Both the position numbers and the translations under genes were made by a program. The notes under the pieces are model-generated. The model did not search any database, was not told the DNA's origin, and saw only the letters and a list, made by a program, of their open reading frames with translations. From Mesorhizobium sp. (GTDB taxonomy: Bacteria > Pseudomonadota > Alphaproteobacteria > Rhizobiales > Rhizobiaceae), in NCBI GenBank assembly GCA_030698645.1, contig JAUYMV010000210.1:1-8401 (forward strand): a stretch of DNA of 8,401 nucleotides, in the 5' to 3' direction. Shown here in pieces: positions 1-6,438 of this stretch (position 1 is the first letter of the stretch; every line of letters starts with the position of its first letter).

Positions 1-469
1 TCACCGCGTCGAGCGACGACTTGAAGAGCTGGCCGGCGACCTTGTCGTCGACCTTGTCGCCGAGCAGCTTGCGGGCCGCCTCGACCGCGATGTCGACGGC
101 GGTCGAGCGCACTTCGGCGATCGCGTCGCGCTCGGCCTGGGAAATCTTCTGTTCGGCGAGAGCCGTGCGGCGCACGACATATTCCTCGGTCTTCACCTTG
201 GCCTCGTCGGCGAGCATCTTCGCCTCGCGCCTGGCCGCCTCGACGATGCCGGCGGCTTCGGCCTCGGCGTCCTTGCGCTTCTTCTCGTATTCGGCGAGCA
301 GCGACTGGGCTTCCTCGCGCAGCTTGCGCGCTTCCTCCAGTTCGTCGCGGATCTTGTCGGCGCGCTGGTCGAGCGCGCGGGCGATCATGCCCGGCACCTT
401 CAGATAGATGACGATCGCCAGGAAGATGACGAGGGCGACGGTGGCCCAGAAACTGTTGTCCAAGGCCAT
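1..469 (-). CDS. atpF: ATP synthase F0 subunit b (3' end beyond window)
   Basis: This is the b subunit of the F0 sector. With b' it forms the peripheral stalk that holds F1 static against the rotating c-ring. Translation from the ATG at 469 gives MALDNSFWATVALVIFLAIV. One N-terminal membrane helix (about residues 7-24) is followed by a long charged Ala/Glu/Lys/Arg-rich coiled coil, as expected for the family. The window holds 156 codons and the last readable residues are SSLDAV. Family members are around 160 residues, so only a few codons and the stop are missing at the left edge. The start is supported by GGGAG at 476-480, six bases upstream and inside the last codons of the b' gene. Only three bases separate the b' stop from this ATG, so translation of the two genes is probably coupled. 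It is the last visible gene of the F0 operon. Confidence 0.95.
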   Translation of the reverse strand, partial: MALDNSFWATVALVIFLAIVIYLKVPGMIARALDQRADKIRDELEEARKLREEAQSLLAEYEKKRKDAEAEAAGIVEAARREAKMLADEAKVKTEEYVVRRTALAEQKISQAERDAIAEVRSTAVDIAVEAARKLLGDKVDDKVAGQLFKSSLDAV

Positions 470-472
470 GGT

Positions 473-1063
473 CTACTCCCGGACCGATTTGACGGCGTTG
501 GCGACGGCCGTCTTGTCGACGCTGCCGCCGACGAGCGCCTGGACGATCGCGGTCGCGGTCTCCTGGGCAATGGCGCCGACATCCTTCATCGCGGCCGAAC
601 GGGTGGCGGCGATGCTGGCTTCGGCCTTGGCGAGGCGTTCGTTCAGCCTGGCCTCGACCTGCTTGCGCTCGGCGTCGGCCGCGGCCTTCACCGTGTCGCG
701 GGCGTCCTGGGCGATCTTGTTCGACTTGGCGCGCGCGTCGGCGAGTTCCTGCTCATAGGCGGCGATCGACGCGTCGGCCTCCGCCTTCATGCGCGCGGCC
801 GAGTCGAGATCGTGCGCGATGCGGTCGCGCCGCACCTCGAGGATGCCGCCGATGCGCGGCATGACGACCTTCTGCAGGAAGAGATAGAAGAGGCCGAAGG
901 TGATCGCCAGCCAGAGCAGCTGCGAGGGATAGGTCCTGGCGTCGAACGGCGGGAAGACGCCGCCGCCGTGCTCGGCGCCGTGCGGCACTTCCGTGCCGGC
1001 ATGCGTCTCCGCCGCGGCGGGCGCCGCGGTGGTCGTCTGTGCGTAGGCTTCAGCCACGAACAT
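473..1063 (-). CDS. atpG: ATP synthase F0 subunit b' (b-prime)
   Basis: This 196-residue protein is the second, divergent b-type subunit. In alphaproteobacteria and photosynthetic lineages it pairs with b as a heterodimeric peripheral stalk. It is also named atpF' or atpF2, and the symbol atpG is shared with the F1 gamma gene in other organisms. An Ala/Thr/His-rich N-terminal tail (about 1-36) precedes [20 protein letters not shown]. One membrane helix follows (about 48-68), then [18 protein letters not shown] and a long coiled coil rich in Ala, Glu and Lys. The PRIGGIL segment just after the helix is typical of b'. The start at 1063 has AGGA (1071-1074) seven bases upstream. It lies between atpE and atpF in the same direction, with a 93-bp gap to atpE. 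The tail makes it longer than b. I recall similar tails in other rhizobial b' proteins, so I treat it as a lineage trait. Confidence 0.93.
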   Translation of the reverse strand: MFVAEAYAQTTTAAPAAAETHAGTEVPHGAEHGGGVFPPFDARTYPSQLLWLAITFGLFYLFLQKVVMPRIGGILEVRRDRIAHDLDSAARMKAEADASIAAYEQELADARAKSNKIAQDARDTVKAAADAERKQVEARLNERLAKAEASIAATRSAAMKDVGAIAQETATAIVQALVGGSVDKTAVANAVKSVRE

Positions 1064-1087
1064 GGAATGATCCTGTCACAAGCGGAA

Positions 1088-1104
1088 CCGGCGATCGCCG
1101 CCGG
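1088..1104 (-). other. Stem-loop in the atpE to b' intercistronic gap
   Basis: CCGGCG (1088-1093) and CGCCGG (1099-1104) form a perfect 6-bp stem around a 5-base loop. The hairpin lies between the atpE stop (1157) and the b' start (1063). No T-run follows it in the direction of transcription, so it does not look like a full terminator. It could mark an mRNA processing or stability site that favours atpE, but this is inference. In DNA this GC-rich, a 6-bp stem can also arise by chance. Confidence 0.3.
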
Positions 1105-1156
1105 AAATCATGAACCGGCCGCCCGACGGCGACCGGCATAGTCGGCGTGCCTTCGT

Positions 1157-1384
1157 TCAGACGGCGAACAGCAGCAGCAGGGCGACCAGCAGCGAGAAGA
1201 TGCCGAGCGCTTCCGTCACGGCGAAGCCGAAGATCAGGCGGCCGAACTGGCCGTCAGCCGCCGACGGATTGCGCAGCGCGCCCGCCAGGTAGTTGCCGAA
1301 AATGGTGCCCAGGCCAATGCCCGCGCCGCCCATGCCGAGGCACGCGATGCCGGCGCCGATGTACTTTGCTGCTTCTGCTTCCAT
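1157..1384 (-). CDS. atpE: ATP synthase F0 subunit c (proteolipid, rotor ring)
   Basis: This 75-residue protein is subunit c. Many copies form the membrane rotor ring, and each carries one proton per step. Two membrane helices form a hairpin. The first is glycine-rich ([20 protein letters not shown], residues 10-29). The polar loop contains R38-N39-P40, the F1-facing turn. The second helix, about residues 50-74, reads [20 protein letters not shown]. Glu58 in TEALGIF is the proton-binding carboxylate. I see no sodium-binding signature, so it is predicted to be proton-driven. The length is normal for the family. The ATG at 1384 has an excellent Shine-Dalgarno site (AAGGAG, 1392-1397, seven-base spacer), which fits the need for more c than other subunits. 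The gene lies 62 bp downstream of atpB. Confidence 0.97.
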   Translation of the reverse strand: MEAEAAKYIGAGIACLGMGGAGIGLGTIFGNYLAGALRNPSAADGQFGRLIFGFAVTEALGIFSLLVALLLLFAV

Positions 1385-1391
1385 GTCAAAA

Positions 1392-1397
1392 CTCCTT
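1392..1397 (-). promoter_or_regulatory. Strong ribosome binding site of atpE
   Basis: On the minus strand AAGGAG stands seven bases before the atpE ATG, a near-ideal Shine-Dalgarno match at near-ideal spacing. It is clearly better than the sites in front of b' (AGGA) and b (GGGAG). In E. coli, high translation of atpE is known to set the excess of subunit c. The same logic is inferred here. Confidence 0.7.
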
Positions 1398-1446
1398 CAA
1401 AGATGCACGAAATCGTTGATGTGACCGGTCGCCCGGCGGTTGAAGA

Positions 1447-2199
1447 TCAGTGCCCCGGGTGCAGGGCGTCGTTGAGATACATGCAGGTCAGAACGGCGAA
1501 GACGTAGGCCTGCAGGAAGGCAACGAGGAATTCGAGGCCGGTCAGCGCCACCGTCATGGCGAGCGGCAGGATAGCGCCGGCGACGCCGATCGCGCCGAAG
1601 GCGCTGAGCGAGGTGACGAAGCCGGCGAAGACCTTGAGCGTGATGTGGCCGGCCAGCATGTTGGCGAAGAGACGAACCGAGAGGCTGATCGGCCGCGACA
1701 GGAACGAGATCACCTCGATCAGCACGACGAGCGGCACGAGGGCGGCCGGAATGCCATGCGGCACGAACAGCTTCAGGAAGCCGAGGCCGTGCTTCATCAT
1801 GCCGTAGATCACCACGGTGCCGATCACCAGCAGGGCGAGCGCGAAGGTGACGATGATATGGCTGGTGACGGTGAAGAAGTAGGGCACCATGCCGAGCAGG
1901 TTGGCGACCAGGATGAACATGAACAGCGAGAAGACCAGCGGGAAGAAACGCATGCCTTCCTTGCCGGCGGCGTCGCGCAAGAGGTTGGCGACGAACTCGT
2001 AGGACATTTCCGAAACCGACTGCATGCGGCTCGGGATCAGGCCGCGGGTGGCGGTCGAATAATAGAGGAAGGCGCCGGCGATCGCCACGGTGGCGACCAT
2101 GAACAGCGACGAGTTCGTGAACGAGACGTCGAGGCCGCCAACATGCAGGTCGACCAGGCTCCGGATCTGGAACTGATGAATCGGATCGGTACCGGCCAC
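1447..2199 (-). CDS. atpB: ATP synthase F0 subunit a (proton channel)
   Basis: This is subunit a, the stator membrane protein that forms the two proton half-channels beside the c-ring. From the chosen start it has 250 residues and begins [20 protein letters not shown]. Several strongly hydrophobic helices follow. The diagnostic [20 protein letters not shown] carries the essential arginine (Arg176, equivalent to E. coli Arg210). The C-terminal helix [20 protein letters not shown] holds the conserved Gln230. The stop is at 1447. An ATG at 2223 would add eight residues but has no good ribosome site. The GTG at 2199 has AAGGGG (2205-2210) five bases upstream and puts DPIHQF near the N-terminus, as I recall for rhizobial homologues. 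I therefore prefer GTG. The gene follows atpI by 39 bp and precedes atpE. Confidence 0.95.
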   Translation of the reverse strand: MAGTDPIHQFQIRSLVDLHVGGLDVSFTNSSLFMVATVAIAGAFLYYSTATRGLIPSRMQSVSEMSYEFVANLLRDAAGKEGMRFFPLVFSLFMFILVANLLGMVPYFFTVTSHIIVTFALALLVIGTVVIYGMMKHGLGFLKLFVPHGIPAALVPLVVLIEVISFLSRPISLSVRLFANMLAGHITLKVFAGFVTSLSAFGAIGVAGAILPLAMTVALTGLEFLVAFLQAYVFAVLTCMYLNDALHPGH

Positions 2200-2204
2200 T
2201 TTAA

Positions 2205-2210
2205 CCCCTT
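2205..2210 (-). promoter_or_regulatory. Ribosome binding site that decides the atpB start
   Basis: Minus-strand AAGGGG lies five bases before the GTG at 2199. It sits inside the extra codons that an ATG start at 2223 would require. The sequence directly before 2223 has no comparable purine-rich site. This favours the shorter GTG-initiated subunit a. Confidence 0.55.
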
Positions 2211-2238
2211 CGCGTCCATTCATGCGCCGAAGCGCCGT

Positions 2239-2640
2239 TCAGTCCTTTGCCGAACCGTCGCCCTTGCGCGGCTTCAGGCTTTGCTCGGCGACCATGCCGG
2301 CCGAACGCAGTATGTTCAGCACACCGGCGCCAAAACCGAGCATCAGAAAGATGATCAGTCCCCATGGCGACGTGCCCGCCGCCTCGTCGATGACCCACCC
2401 GATCGCCACGCCGACGACGATGCCAGCGATGAACTCGCTGGACAGTCGCAAGGCATAGCCCATGCCGGCCATCCCGCCCGTCTTCGAGCCACCCTCGGCT
2501 TCAGGCTTTTCAGGCCTTCTTGCGGCAATCGCCGCTTCGAGATCGCGCCGCCGCCTGTCGAGGTCGTCTCCGCCGGCATCGGCAGATGGTCGCTCGGGTC
2601 CGGTTTTTCCGGTTTCGTCTGGCCGACGTGACGTGGCCAT
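2239..2640 (-). CDS. atpI: AtpI/AtpZ-family accessory protein of ATP synthase
   Basis: This small membrane protein heads the F0 operon. In other bacteria AtpI has been linked to assembly or stability of the c-ring and to magnesium uptake, and it is not part of the finished enzyme. From the start at 2640 it has 133 residues. A charged, Arg/Asp/Glu-rich cytoplasmic N-terminus (about 1-55) is followed by GGMAGMGYALRLSSEFIAGI and two membrane helices (about 64-86 and 92-112). GWVIDEAAGTSPWGLIIF bridges the two helices and the C-terminus is short and basic. GVAIGWVID followed by a second helix ending in FGAGVLNILR is typical of the family. An ATG at 2652 would add four residues, but GGAGG (2646-2650) lies five bases before 2640 and between the two ATGs, so 2640 is preferred. 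The promoter at 2697-2725 lies upstream. Confidence 0.88.
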   Translation of the reverse strand: MATSRRPDETGKTGPERPSADAGGDDLDRRRRDLEAAIAARRPEKPEAEGGSKTGGMAGMGYALRLSSEFIAGIVVGVAIGWVIDEAAGTSPWGLIIFLMLGFGAGVLNILRSAGMVAEQSLKPRKGDGSAKD

Positions 2641-2645
2641 CGCAA

Positions 2646-2650
2646 CCTCC
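2646..2650 (-). promoter_or_regulatory. Ribosome binding site that decides the atpI start
   Basis: GGAGG on the minus strand sits five bases before the ATG at 2640. It overlaps the codons after the alternative ATG at 2652, which has only a weak upstream region. The second ATG is therefore the likely start. Confidence 0.6.
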
Positions 2651-2696
2651 ATACCCGAACGGCCAGTCGCCTGCCGCCCGCTTCCAATTCGCGCGC

Positions 2697-2725
2697 ACCA
2701 TAGTTAGGGGGCATTCCCCAGTCAA
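2697..2725 (-). promoter_or_regulatory. Promoter of the F0 ATP-synthase operon
   Basis: On the minus strand a -35 box TTGACT (2720-2725, preceded by C as CTTGACT) is followed after exactly 17 bp by a -10 box TATGGT (2697-2702). Both match the sigma-70 pattern common in alphaproteobacteria. The predicted transcription start is near 2690, which gives a leader of about 50 bases before the atpI start at 2640. It is the best-looking promoter in the window, as expected for a highly expressed housekeeping operon. Its -35 box lies within an inverted repeat described separately. Confidence 0.65.
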
Positions 2726-2734
2726 GCCGGGGAA
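2714..2734. repeat. Inverted repeat flanking the -35 box (TTCCCC-N9-GGGGAA)
   Basis: Perfect 6-bp arms TTCCCC (2714-2719) and GGGGAA (2729-2734) are separated by nine bases that contain the whole -35 hexamer. A further G-run at 2707-2711 can pair with the first arm as well. The geometry fits a dimeric repressor or activator site, but I cannot name a regulator and chance is not excluded. Confidence 0.35.
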
Positions 2735-2852
2735 CCGCCGAACACAGGTTCTATTTTATGCTGGAATTTCAATATGTTGACGTGCTGCGACAAACAGTCC
2801 GGAGCATGCGTCGCAGGGCTGCCTGCGAATCCCAGCCGAAAGCGGCCGGCGC

Positions 2853-2872
2853 CGGGCGATCCGTGTCGCCCG
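2853..2872 (-). terminator. GC-rich hairpin just after the cell-wall hydrolase gene
   Basis: CGGGCGA (2853-2859) and TCGCCCG (2866-2872) form a perfect 7-bp stem with a six-base loop. The hairpin starts four bases after the stop codon of the sleB-like gene. No T-run follows on the minus strand, so it is at best a weak or factor-assisted terminator or a transcript 3'-end stabiliser. The rest of the 2641-2876 gap holds the atpI leader and promoter and no supported gene. Confidence 0.35.
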
Positions 2873-2876
2873 CGCG

Positions 2877-4064
2877 TCAGCTCCAGCCGCCGCCGAAGGT
2901 GCGGTAGAATTTGTGCAGGCCGATCTTCTCCATCATCTTCATGGTGCCGGCCCAGCGCGGCCTGACATAGGTCGCGTGGTAGTGGGTCGACGAACCGACC
3001 TGGTCGATGAAGATCTTGCCGGCGGTGACGGCCATCGCGATGTCCTCCGCGGTCTTGTAGTGCGAGGGGCTGGTGATGCGGTCCTTGATGCCGTCGCAGG
3101 CGAAGGAGAACTGGCAGCGGTTGCGCCAGGAATCGTTCTGGTAGACGACGCCGCAGATCGTGTTCGGATAGGTCGGGTTGCGCACCCGGTTGAGGATGAC
3201 CTGTGCGACTGCCGCCTGGCCGAGCAGGTTCTCGCCGCGCGCCTCGAAATAGATGGCGACGGCCAGGCAGGCCTGTTCCTTCTTCGTGAAGACATGGGCC
3301 GGCAGCGCGGTGTGCATCCAGGGATGGTCGCCAGGCGCGACCGGCGGGATGAAGCGGCCGGACAACGCGTTGTCGTCGCCCTTCAGCAGGCTCGCGAAGG
3401 GCGAGGCCTTGGCATAGTCAGGCTCGGCCGGCGCGTAGGCGGTGGCCAGCACGTCGGCGGAATCGTTGGTGACGAGCGAGGCGAGCATGACGGGCACGCC
3501 TGGCGAGGCGCGCGGCTTGTCCTCGTGCACGTAGAAGGCGCTGGCGATCTGAATTTCCTTGCCCTTGATCTTCGACTTGACGAAGGACATCTCGTAGCCG
3601 TCGCCGAGCGCCGGCCGCATGATCATGCTCTGCCGCTCGAACACCGAGCCGGCGTTGAATGCCTTGGGCGGCGCCACGGGCGAAATCTTCAGGATGCGTC
3701 CCTGCTTGCCGCCGCTGACGCGCGCCTCGTCGGGCAGGTCGCTTATCTCGCCGGACTTGCCGCGGAAGGAGACCGCGCCGATGCCGGGCGCCTGTACGCC
3801 GGAACCGGAGATCGAGCCGGTGGTCAGGGTGTCGTCGACGAAATTCATCTCCGCCTTGTGGACGGATCCGGCGACGGACCGCTCGACGAAGCCGCCCCAG
3901 CGCGCGCCGCCGGCGTCGCCGCCGGAGATCATGCTGGCCATATCCTGCTGGGCGGCGAGCGTCGGAAACCCGAGCCAGATGCCCAAACCGATGATGACGG
4001 GAGAGAAGAACGAACGATGGCTACCGGGCGCGCGATTGCGCTGAACAACTTTCCGACCGGGCAC
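2877..4064 (-). CDS. Exported SleB-family cell-wall hydrolase
   Basis: This is a predicted peptidoglycan hydrolase. The family includes the spore cortex lytic enzymes SleB and CwlJ, but in non-sporulating alphaproteobacteria it is thought to act in wall remodelling. From the GTG at 4064 it has 395 residues. A basic N-terminus is followed by a hydrophobic segment (about 20-38) ending LAAQQ, which is a signal peptide or anchor. Residues about 40-255 match no domain I recognise. The C-terminal SleB domain (about 260-390) contains ACLAVAIYFEARGENLLGQA, where Glu274 is the likely catalytic acid. It continues with VILNRVRNPTYPNTICGVVY, RCQFSFACDG and GSSTHYHATYVRPRW. Four cysteines in the domain suit a periplasmic protein. 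The start is chosen because GGAG (4072-4075) lies seven bases upstream. A GTG at 4094 would add ten residues. It stands alone between der and the atp operon. Confidence 0.85.
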   Translation of the reverse strand: MPGRKVVQRNRAPGSHRSFFSPVIIGLGIWLGFPTLAAQQDMASMISGGDAGGARWGGFVERSVAGSVHKAEMNFVDDTLTTGSISGSGVQAPGIGAVSFRGKSGEISDLPDEARVSGGKQGRILKISPVAPPKAFNAGSVFERQSMIMRPALGDGYEMSFVKSKIKGKEIQIASAFYVHEDKPRASPGVPVMLASLVTNDSADVLATAYAPAEPDYAKASPFASLLKGDDNALSGRFIPPVAPGDHPWMHTALPAHVFTKKEQACLAVAIYFEARGENLLGQAAVAQVILNRVRNPTYPNTICGVVYQNDSWRNRCQFSFACDGIKDRITSPSHYKTAEDIAMAVTAGKIFIDQVGSSTHYHATYVRPRWAGTMKMMEKIGLHKFYRTFGGGWS

Positions 4065-4115
4065 GGGCACACTCCAGAAACGCGAACACCACACAACTCG
4101 AGCGACAGTGATGCA

Positions 4116-4136
4116 TTAACCTTGATGGCCGGTTAA
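4116..4136. repeat. Inverted repeat upstream of the cell-wall hydrolase (TTAACC-N9-GGTTAA)
   Basis: Perfect 6-bp arms TTAACC (4116-4121) and GGTTAA (4131-4136) are separated by nine bases, about 52-72 bp upstream of the GTG at 4064. TTAACC resembles a half-site of the cell-cycle regulator CtrA. CtrA sites are normally direct repeats (TTAA-N7-TTAA) and this is inverted with a different spacing, so I call it only a candidate operator. The surrounding gap (4065-4206) also holds two short stems at 4150-4167 and 4173-4186 after der. Neither has a T-run. Confidence 0.3.
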
Positions 4137-4206
4137 CAGGCGCGACGGGGCCGCATTAAGGCGCGGCGATGGCCGATTTCGATCGGAGCAATCTGTCGCA
4201 GGAGCC

Positions 4207-5640
4207 TCAGTTGCGCTTCCTGGCGCGGCCCGCGAACGGGTTCTCGGAGGCGCGCAGCACCAGGCGGATCGGCACGCCGGCGATGCCGAAGGAATCGCGC
4301 AGGCCGTTGGTCAGATAGCGCAGATAGGACTGCGGCATGGCGTCGGGCCGCGTGCAGGAGAGCACGAAGCCGGGTGGGCGCGCCTTGACCTGGGTGATGT
4401 ATTTGATCTTGAGGCGGCGGCCGGCGACGGCCGGCGGCGGATGATGGCCGAGGATGCCTTCCAGCCAGCGATTGAGACGGCCGGTGGAGATGCGGATGTT
4501 CCAGATCTCGTGCGTCTTCATGATGGCGTTCATCAGCTTGTCGAGGCCGCGGCCGGTCTCGGCCGACACCGGCACGGCCTGGATGCCACGCGCCTGCGGC
4601 AGCAGCCGCTCGGTCTTCTCGCGCAGTTCGGCAAGCAACTCCTGCGGATTGTCGATCAGGTCCCACTTGTTGAACACGATCACCGGCGCCCTGCCCTCGC
4701 GCACGATCAGGTCGGCGATCTGCAGGTCCTGCTTCTCGAAGGGAATGGTGGCGTCGAGCACGATCACCACGATTTCGGCGAAACGGATGGCGCGCAGGCC
4801 GTCGGCGACCGAGAGCTTCTCGAGCTTCTCCTGGACGCGCGCCTTGCGGCGCATGCCGGCGGTGTCGAAAAGCTTGAGCTTGCGGCCGGCCCATTCCCAC
4901 TCGACCGAGATGGAATCGCGCGTGATGCCGGCCTCCGGGCCGGTCAGCATGCGCTCCTCGCCGATCAGGGCGTTGATCAGCGTCGACTTGCCGGCGTTCG
5001 GTCGGCCGACGATGGCGATGCGCATCGGCTTGGAGATGTCGTAGGGCGGAATGTTCTCGTCGTCGGGATCGGCGATGTCCTCGCCGATCAGCGGCGCCTC
5101 GTCCTCCGGGATCGCCTCGCCGTCGATCTCGCCGAAGGCGCGGTCCTCGCCGAGCGCCGCGATGATCGCCTCGCGGAGATCCGGCAGGCCCTGGCCGTGC
5201 TCGGCCGAGATCGGGATCGGTTCGCCGAGGCCGAGTTCCCATCCTTCCAGCATGCCGCCCTGCGCGTCGCGCGCCTCGGCCTTGTTGGCGACCAGCACGA
5301 TCGGCTTGCCCGAGCGGCGCGCGACATCGGCGAATGTCCTGTCGTCGGGCGTCACGCCGGCCTTGGCGTCGACCACGAAGAGAACGAGGTCGGCCTCGCC
5401 GATGGCCAGTTCGGTTCCGGCGCGCATGCGCCCGGCGAGCGAGGCGGCGGCGGCCTCTTCGAGGCCCGCGGTGTCGATGACGTTGAAATGCAGGTCGTAG
5501 AGCCTGGCCTCATGGATGCGCCGGTCGCGCGTGACGCCCGGCGTATCGTCGACGAGGGCGAGCTTCTTGCCGACGAGCCGGTTGAACAGCGTCGACTTGC
5601 CGACATTCGGCCGCCCGACGATGGCGACGGTGAAGCCCAT
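4207..5640 (-). CDS. der: Ribosome biogenesis GTPase Der (EngA)
   Basis: This essential double-GTPase binds the 50S subunit and acts in its late assembly. It has 477 residues, a normal length. The first G domain has GRPNVGKST (9-17), a switch Thr in PGVTRDR (34-40), DTAGL (56-60), NKAE (119-122) and SAEHG (145-149). An acidic linker (about 165-205) leads to the second G domain with GRPNAGKST (212-220), AGITRDS (237-243), DTAGM (259-263), NKWD (324-327) and SAETG (359-363). A KH-like C-terminal domain (about 380-465) ends in the basic tail GRARKRN. In the first domain the usual NKxD aspartate is Glu, a variant I recall from other Der proteins, so not a defect. No clear ribosome site precedes the ATG at 5640. 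It lies 11 bp after the TPR gene stop, so translation is probably coupled. Confidence 0.97.
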   Translation of the reverse strand: MGFTVAIVGRPNVGKSTLFNRLVGKKLALVDDTPGVTRDRRIHEARLYDLHFNVIDTAGLEEAAAASLAGRMRAGTELAIGEADLVLFVVDAKAGVTPDDRTFADVARRSGKPIVLVANKAEARDAQGGMLEGWELGLGEPIPISAEHGQGLPDLREAIIAALGEDRAFGEIDGEAIPEDEAPLIGEDIADPDDENIPPYDISKPMRIAIVGRPNAGKSTLINALIGEERMLTGPEAGITRDSISVEWEWAGRKLKLFDTAGMRRKARVQEKLEKLSVADGLRAIRFAEIVVIVLDATIPFEKQDLQIADLIVREGRAPVIVFNKWDLIDNPQELLAELREKTERLLPQARGIQAVPVSAETGRGLDKLMNAIMKTHEIWNIRISTGRLNRWLEGILGHHPPPAVAGRRLKIKYITQVKARPPGFVLSCTRPDAMPQSYLRYLTNGLRDSFGIAGVPIRLVLRASENPFAGRARKRN

Positions 5641-5651
5641 GACGGGGGCGT

Positions 5652-6317
5652 TCAGGACGCGTCGCCCGAACCGCGGATCAGGTCGGACATCAGCGTGGCG
5701 CGTTCGCGAACGTTGCGCGGCGCGCCGGCATCCGCGGAAATCTGATCGAACAGCGGCAGTGCGTCGGCTGGTTTGCCTTCCTTCCAGGCCGACAAAGCGA
5801 GCGCTTCACGGGCCGAATGGCGCAGGGGATTGGTGTCGGCGGTCAACAGTTCGACGCGCGCGGCGACGTCGGCCTGGCTGCCATGGTCGACGAGGAGAAG
5901 GGCTGCGCGCAGGCGCGCCATGTCGCGGATGGCGCCCGGGATCGAGCCGTCCGCCGCCACCGCGTCGAACGCCTTCACGGCGCCGTCGAAATCGCCCTTG
6001 TCGGCGAGCACGGTCGCGGCGCGCATGCGGGCGAGCAGCGGATAGGCGCCGTGGCCATCCTTTTCGAGCGCCGAAAGCGCCGTGATGGCCTCGTCGTTCT
6101 TGCCTTCGTTGGCAAGCTTCAGCGCCTGCGAGAAGCGGTCGCCGGACGCATTGGCGCGGCTCTTCGTCCAGTAGTCATAGCCGACCCAGGCGCCCGTCAG
6201 GAGGACGACGAGAACCGCCACGCCGATCAGCATCGGCCCGTAGCGATCCCAGATCGCACGCGCCTGATCCTGGCGCATCTCCTCGTTGACTTCGCGAATG
6301 AAACTGTCGTCCGACAT
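5652..6317 (-). CDS. YfgM-like membrane-anchored TPR protein
   Basis: This 221-residue protein belongs to the tetratricopeptide family related to E. coli YfgM (TPR_21 type), which works with periplasmic chaperones and the SecYEG translocon. A cytoplasmic N-terminus [20 protein letters not shown] leads to a single membrane helix (about 29-47, [20 protein letters not shown]). The periplasmic part has helix-turn-helix repeats, for example [39 protein letters not shown] and [20 protein letters not shown]. The [13 protein letters not shown] start just before the helix is what I expect for the alphaproteobacterial version. It is 11 bp upstream of der. The E. coli order yfgM-bamB-der shows the same pairing, here without bamB between. 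The ribosome site before 6317 is weak (GGTTGG). No promoter is convincing in the 121-bp gap to nnrU. Confidence 0.85.
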   Translation of the reverse strand: MSDDSFIREVNEEMRQDQARAIWDRYGPMLIGVAVLVVLLTGAWVGYDYWTKSRANASGDRFSQALKLANEGKNDEAITALSALEKDGHGAYPLLARMRAATVLADKGDFDGAVKAFDAVAADGSIPGAIRDMARLRAALLLVDHGSQADVAARVELLTADTNPLRHSAREALALSAWKEGKPADALPLFDQISADAGAPRNVRERATLMSDLIRGSGDAS

Positions 6318-6402
6318 CTAACCAACCGTTGCTGCTCGCGCGGAAGCGTGTTCCGGCGTTCGTCGGGCCTTTTAGCCTATATTGCGGGCTTTGGAAGGGG
6401 AA

Positions 6403-6419
6403 CGGGCAAATTATGCCCG
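6403..6419 (-). other. Small stem-loop after the nnrU-like gene
   Basis: CGGGCA (6403-6408) and TGCCCG (6414-6419) form a perfect 6-bp stem with the loop AATTA. It lies 20 bp past the stop of the nnrU-like gene and about 86 bp before the TPR gene start. It could slow transcription at the 3' end of nnrU, but no T-run follows it, so I do not call it a terminator. Confidence 0.3.
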
Positions 6420-6438
6420 CCCGCGTGCGCCCCGCGGC

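Noticed and set aside
1450..2631. 393-codon open frame on the plus strand opposite atpB and atpI
   Set aside because: It is rich in Glu, His, Gln, Arg and Gly with no domain or hydrophobic core, and it lies exactly antisense to two well-recognised genes. This is typical of third-position GC bias.
2785..2816. 7-bp inverted repeat CTGCGAC/GTCGCAG between the atp promoter and the hydrolase gene
   Set aside because: The loop is 18 bases long, there is no T-run, and it does not sit at a meaningful position for either gene. Chance is the simplest explanation.
2774..2965. Possible small plus-strand Cys/Arg-rich ORF (63 codons) upstream of the atp promoter
   Set aside because: There is no ribosome site, it runs into the antisense of the hydrolase gene, and its composition is that of random GC-rich DNA.
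2913..4136. 407-codon plus-strand frame opposite the cell-wall hydrolase
   Set aside because: It is antisense to a gene with a clear SleB domain, has Arg/Gly/Asp/Val-biased composition and lacks a ribosome site. It is a shadow of high GC.
5468..5473. Glu in place of Asp in the first NKxD motif of Der (NKAE) as a sign of a defective GTPase domain
   Set aside because: All other G motifs are intact, and I recall NKAE/NKSE in functional Der proteins of other bacteria, so it is a tolerated variant.
4441..5745. 434-codon plus-strand frame opposite der
   Set aside because: It covers the reverse strand of the conserved GTPase domains and has no recognisable motif. The same reasoning rules out the 369-codon minus-strand frame at 4133-5242, which reads der in another frame.
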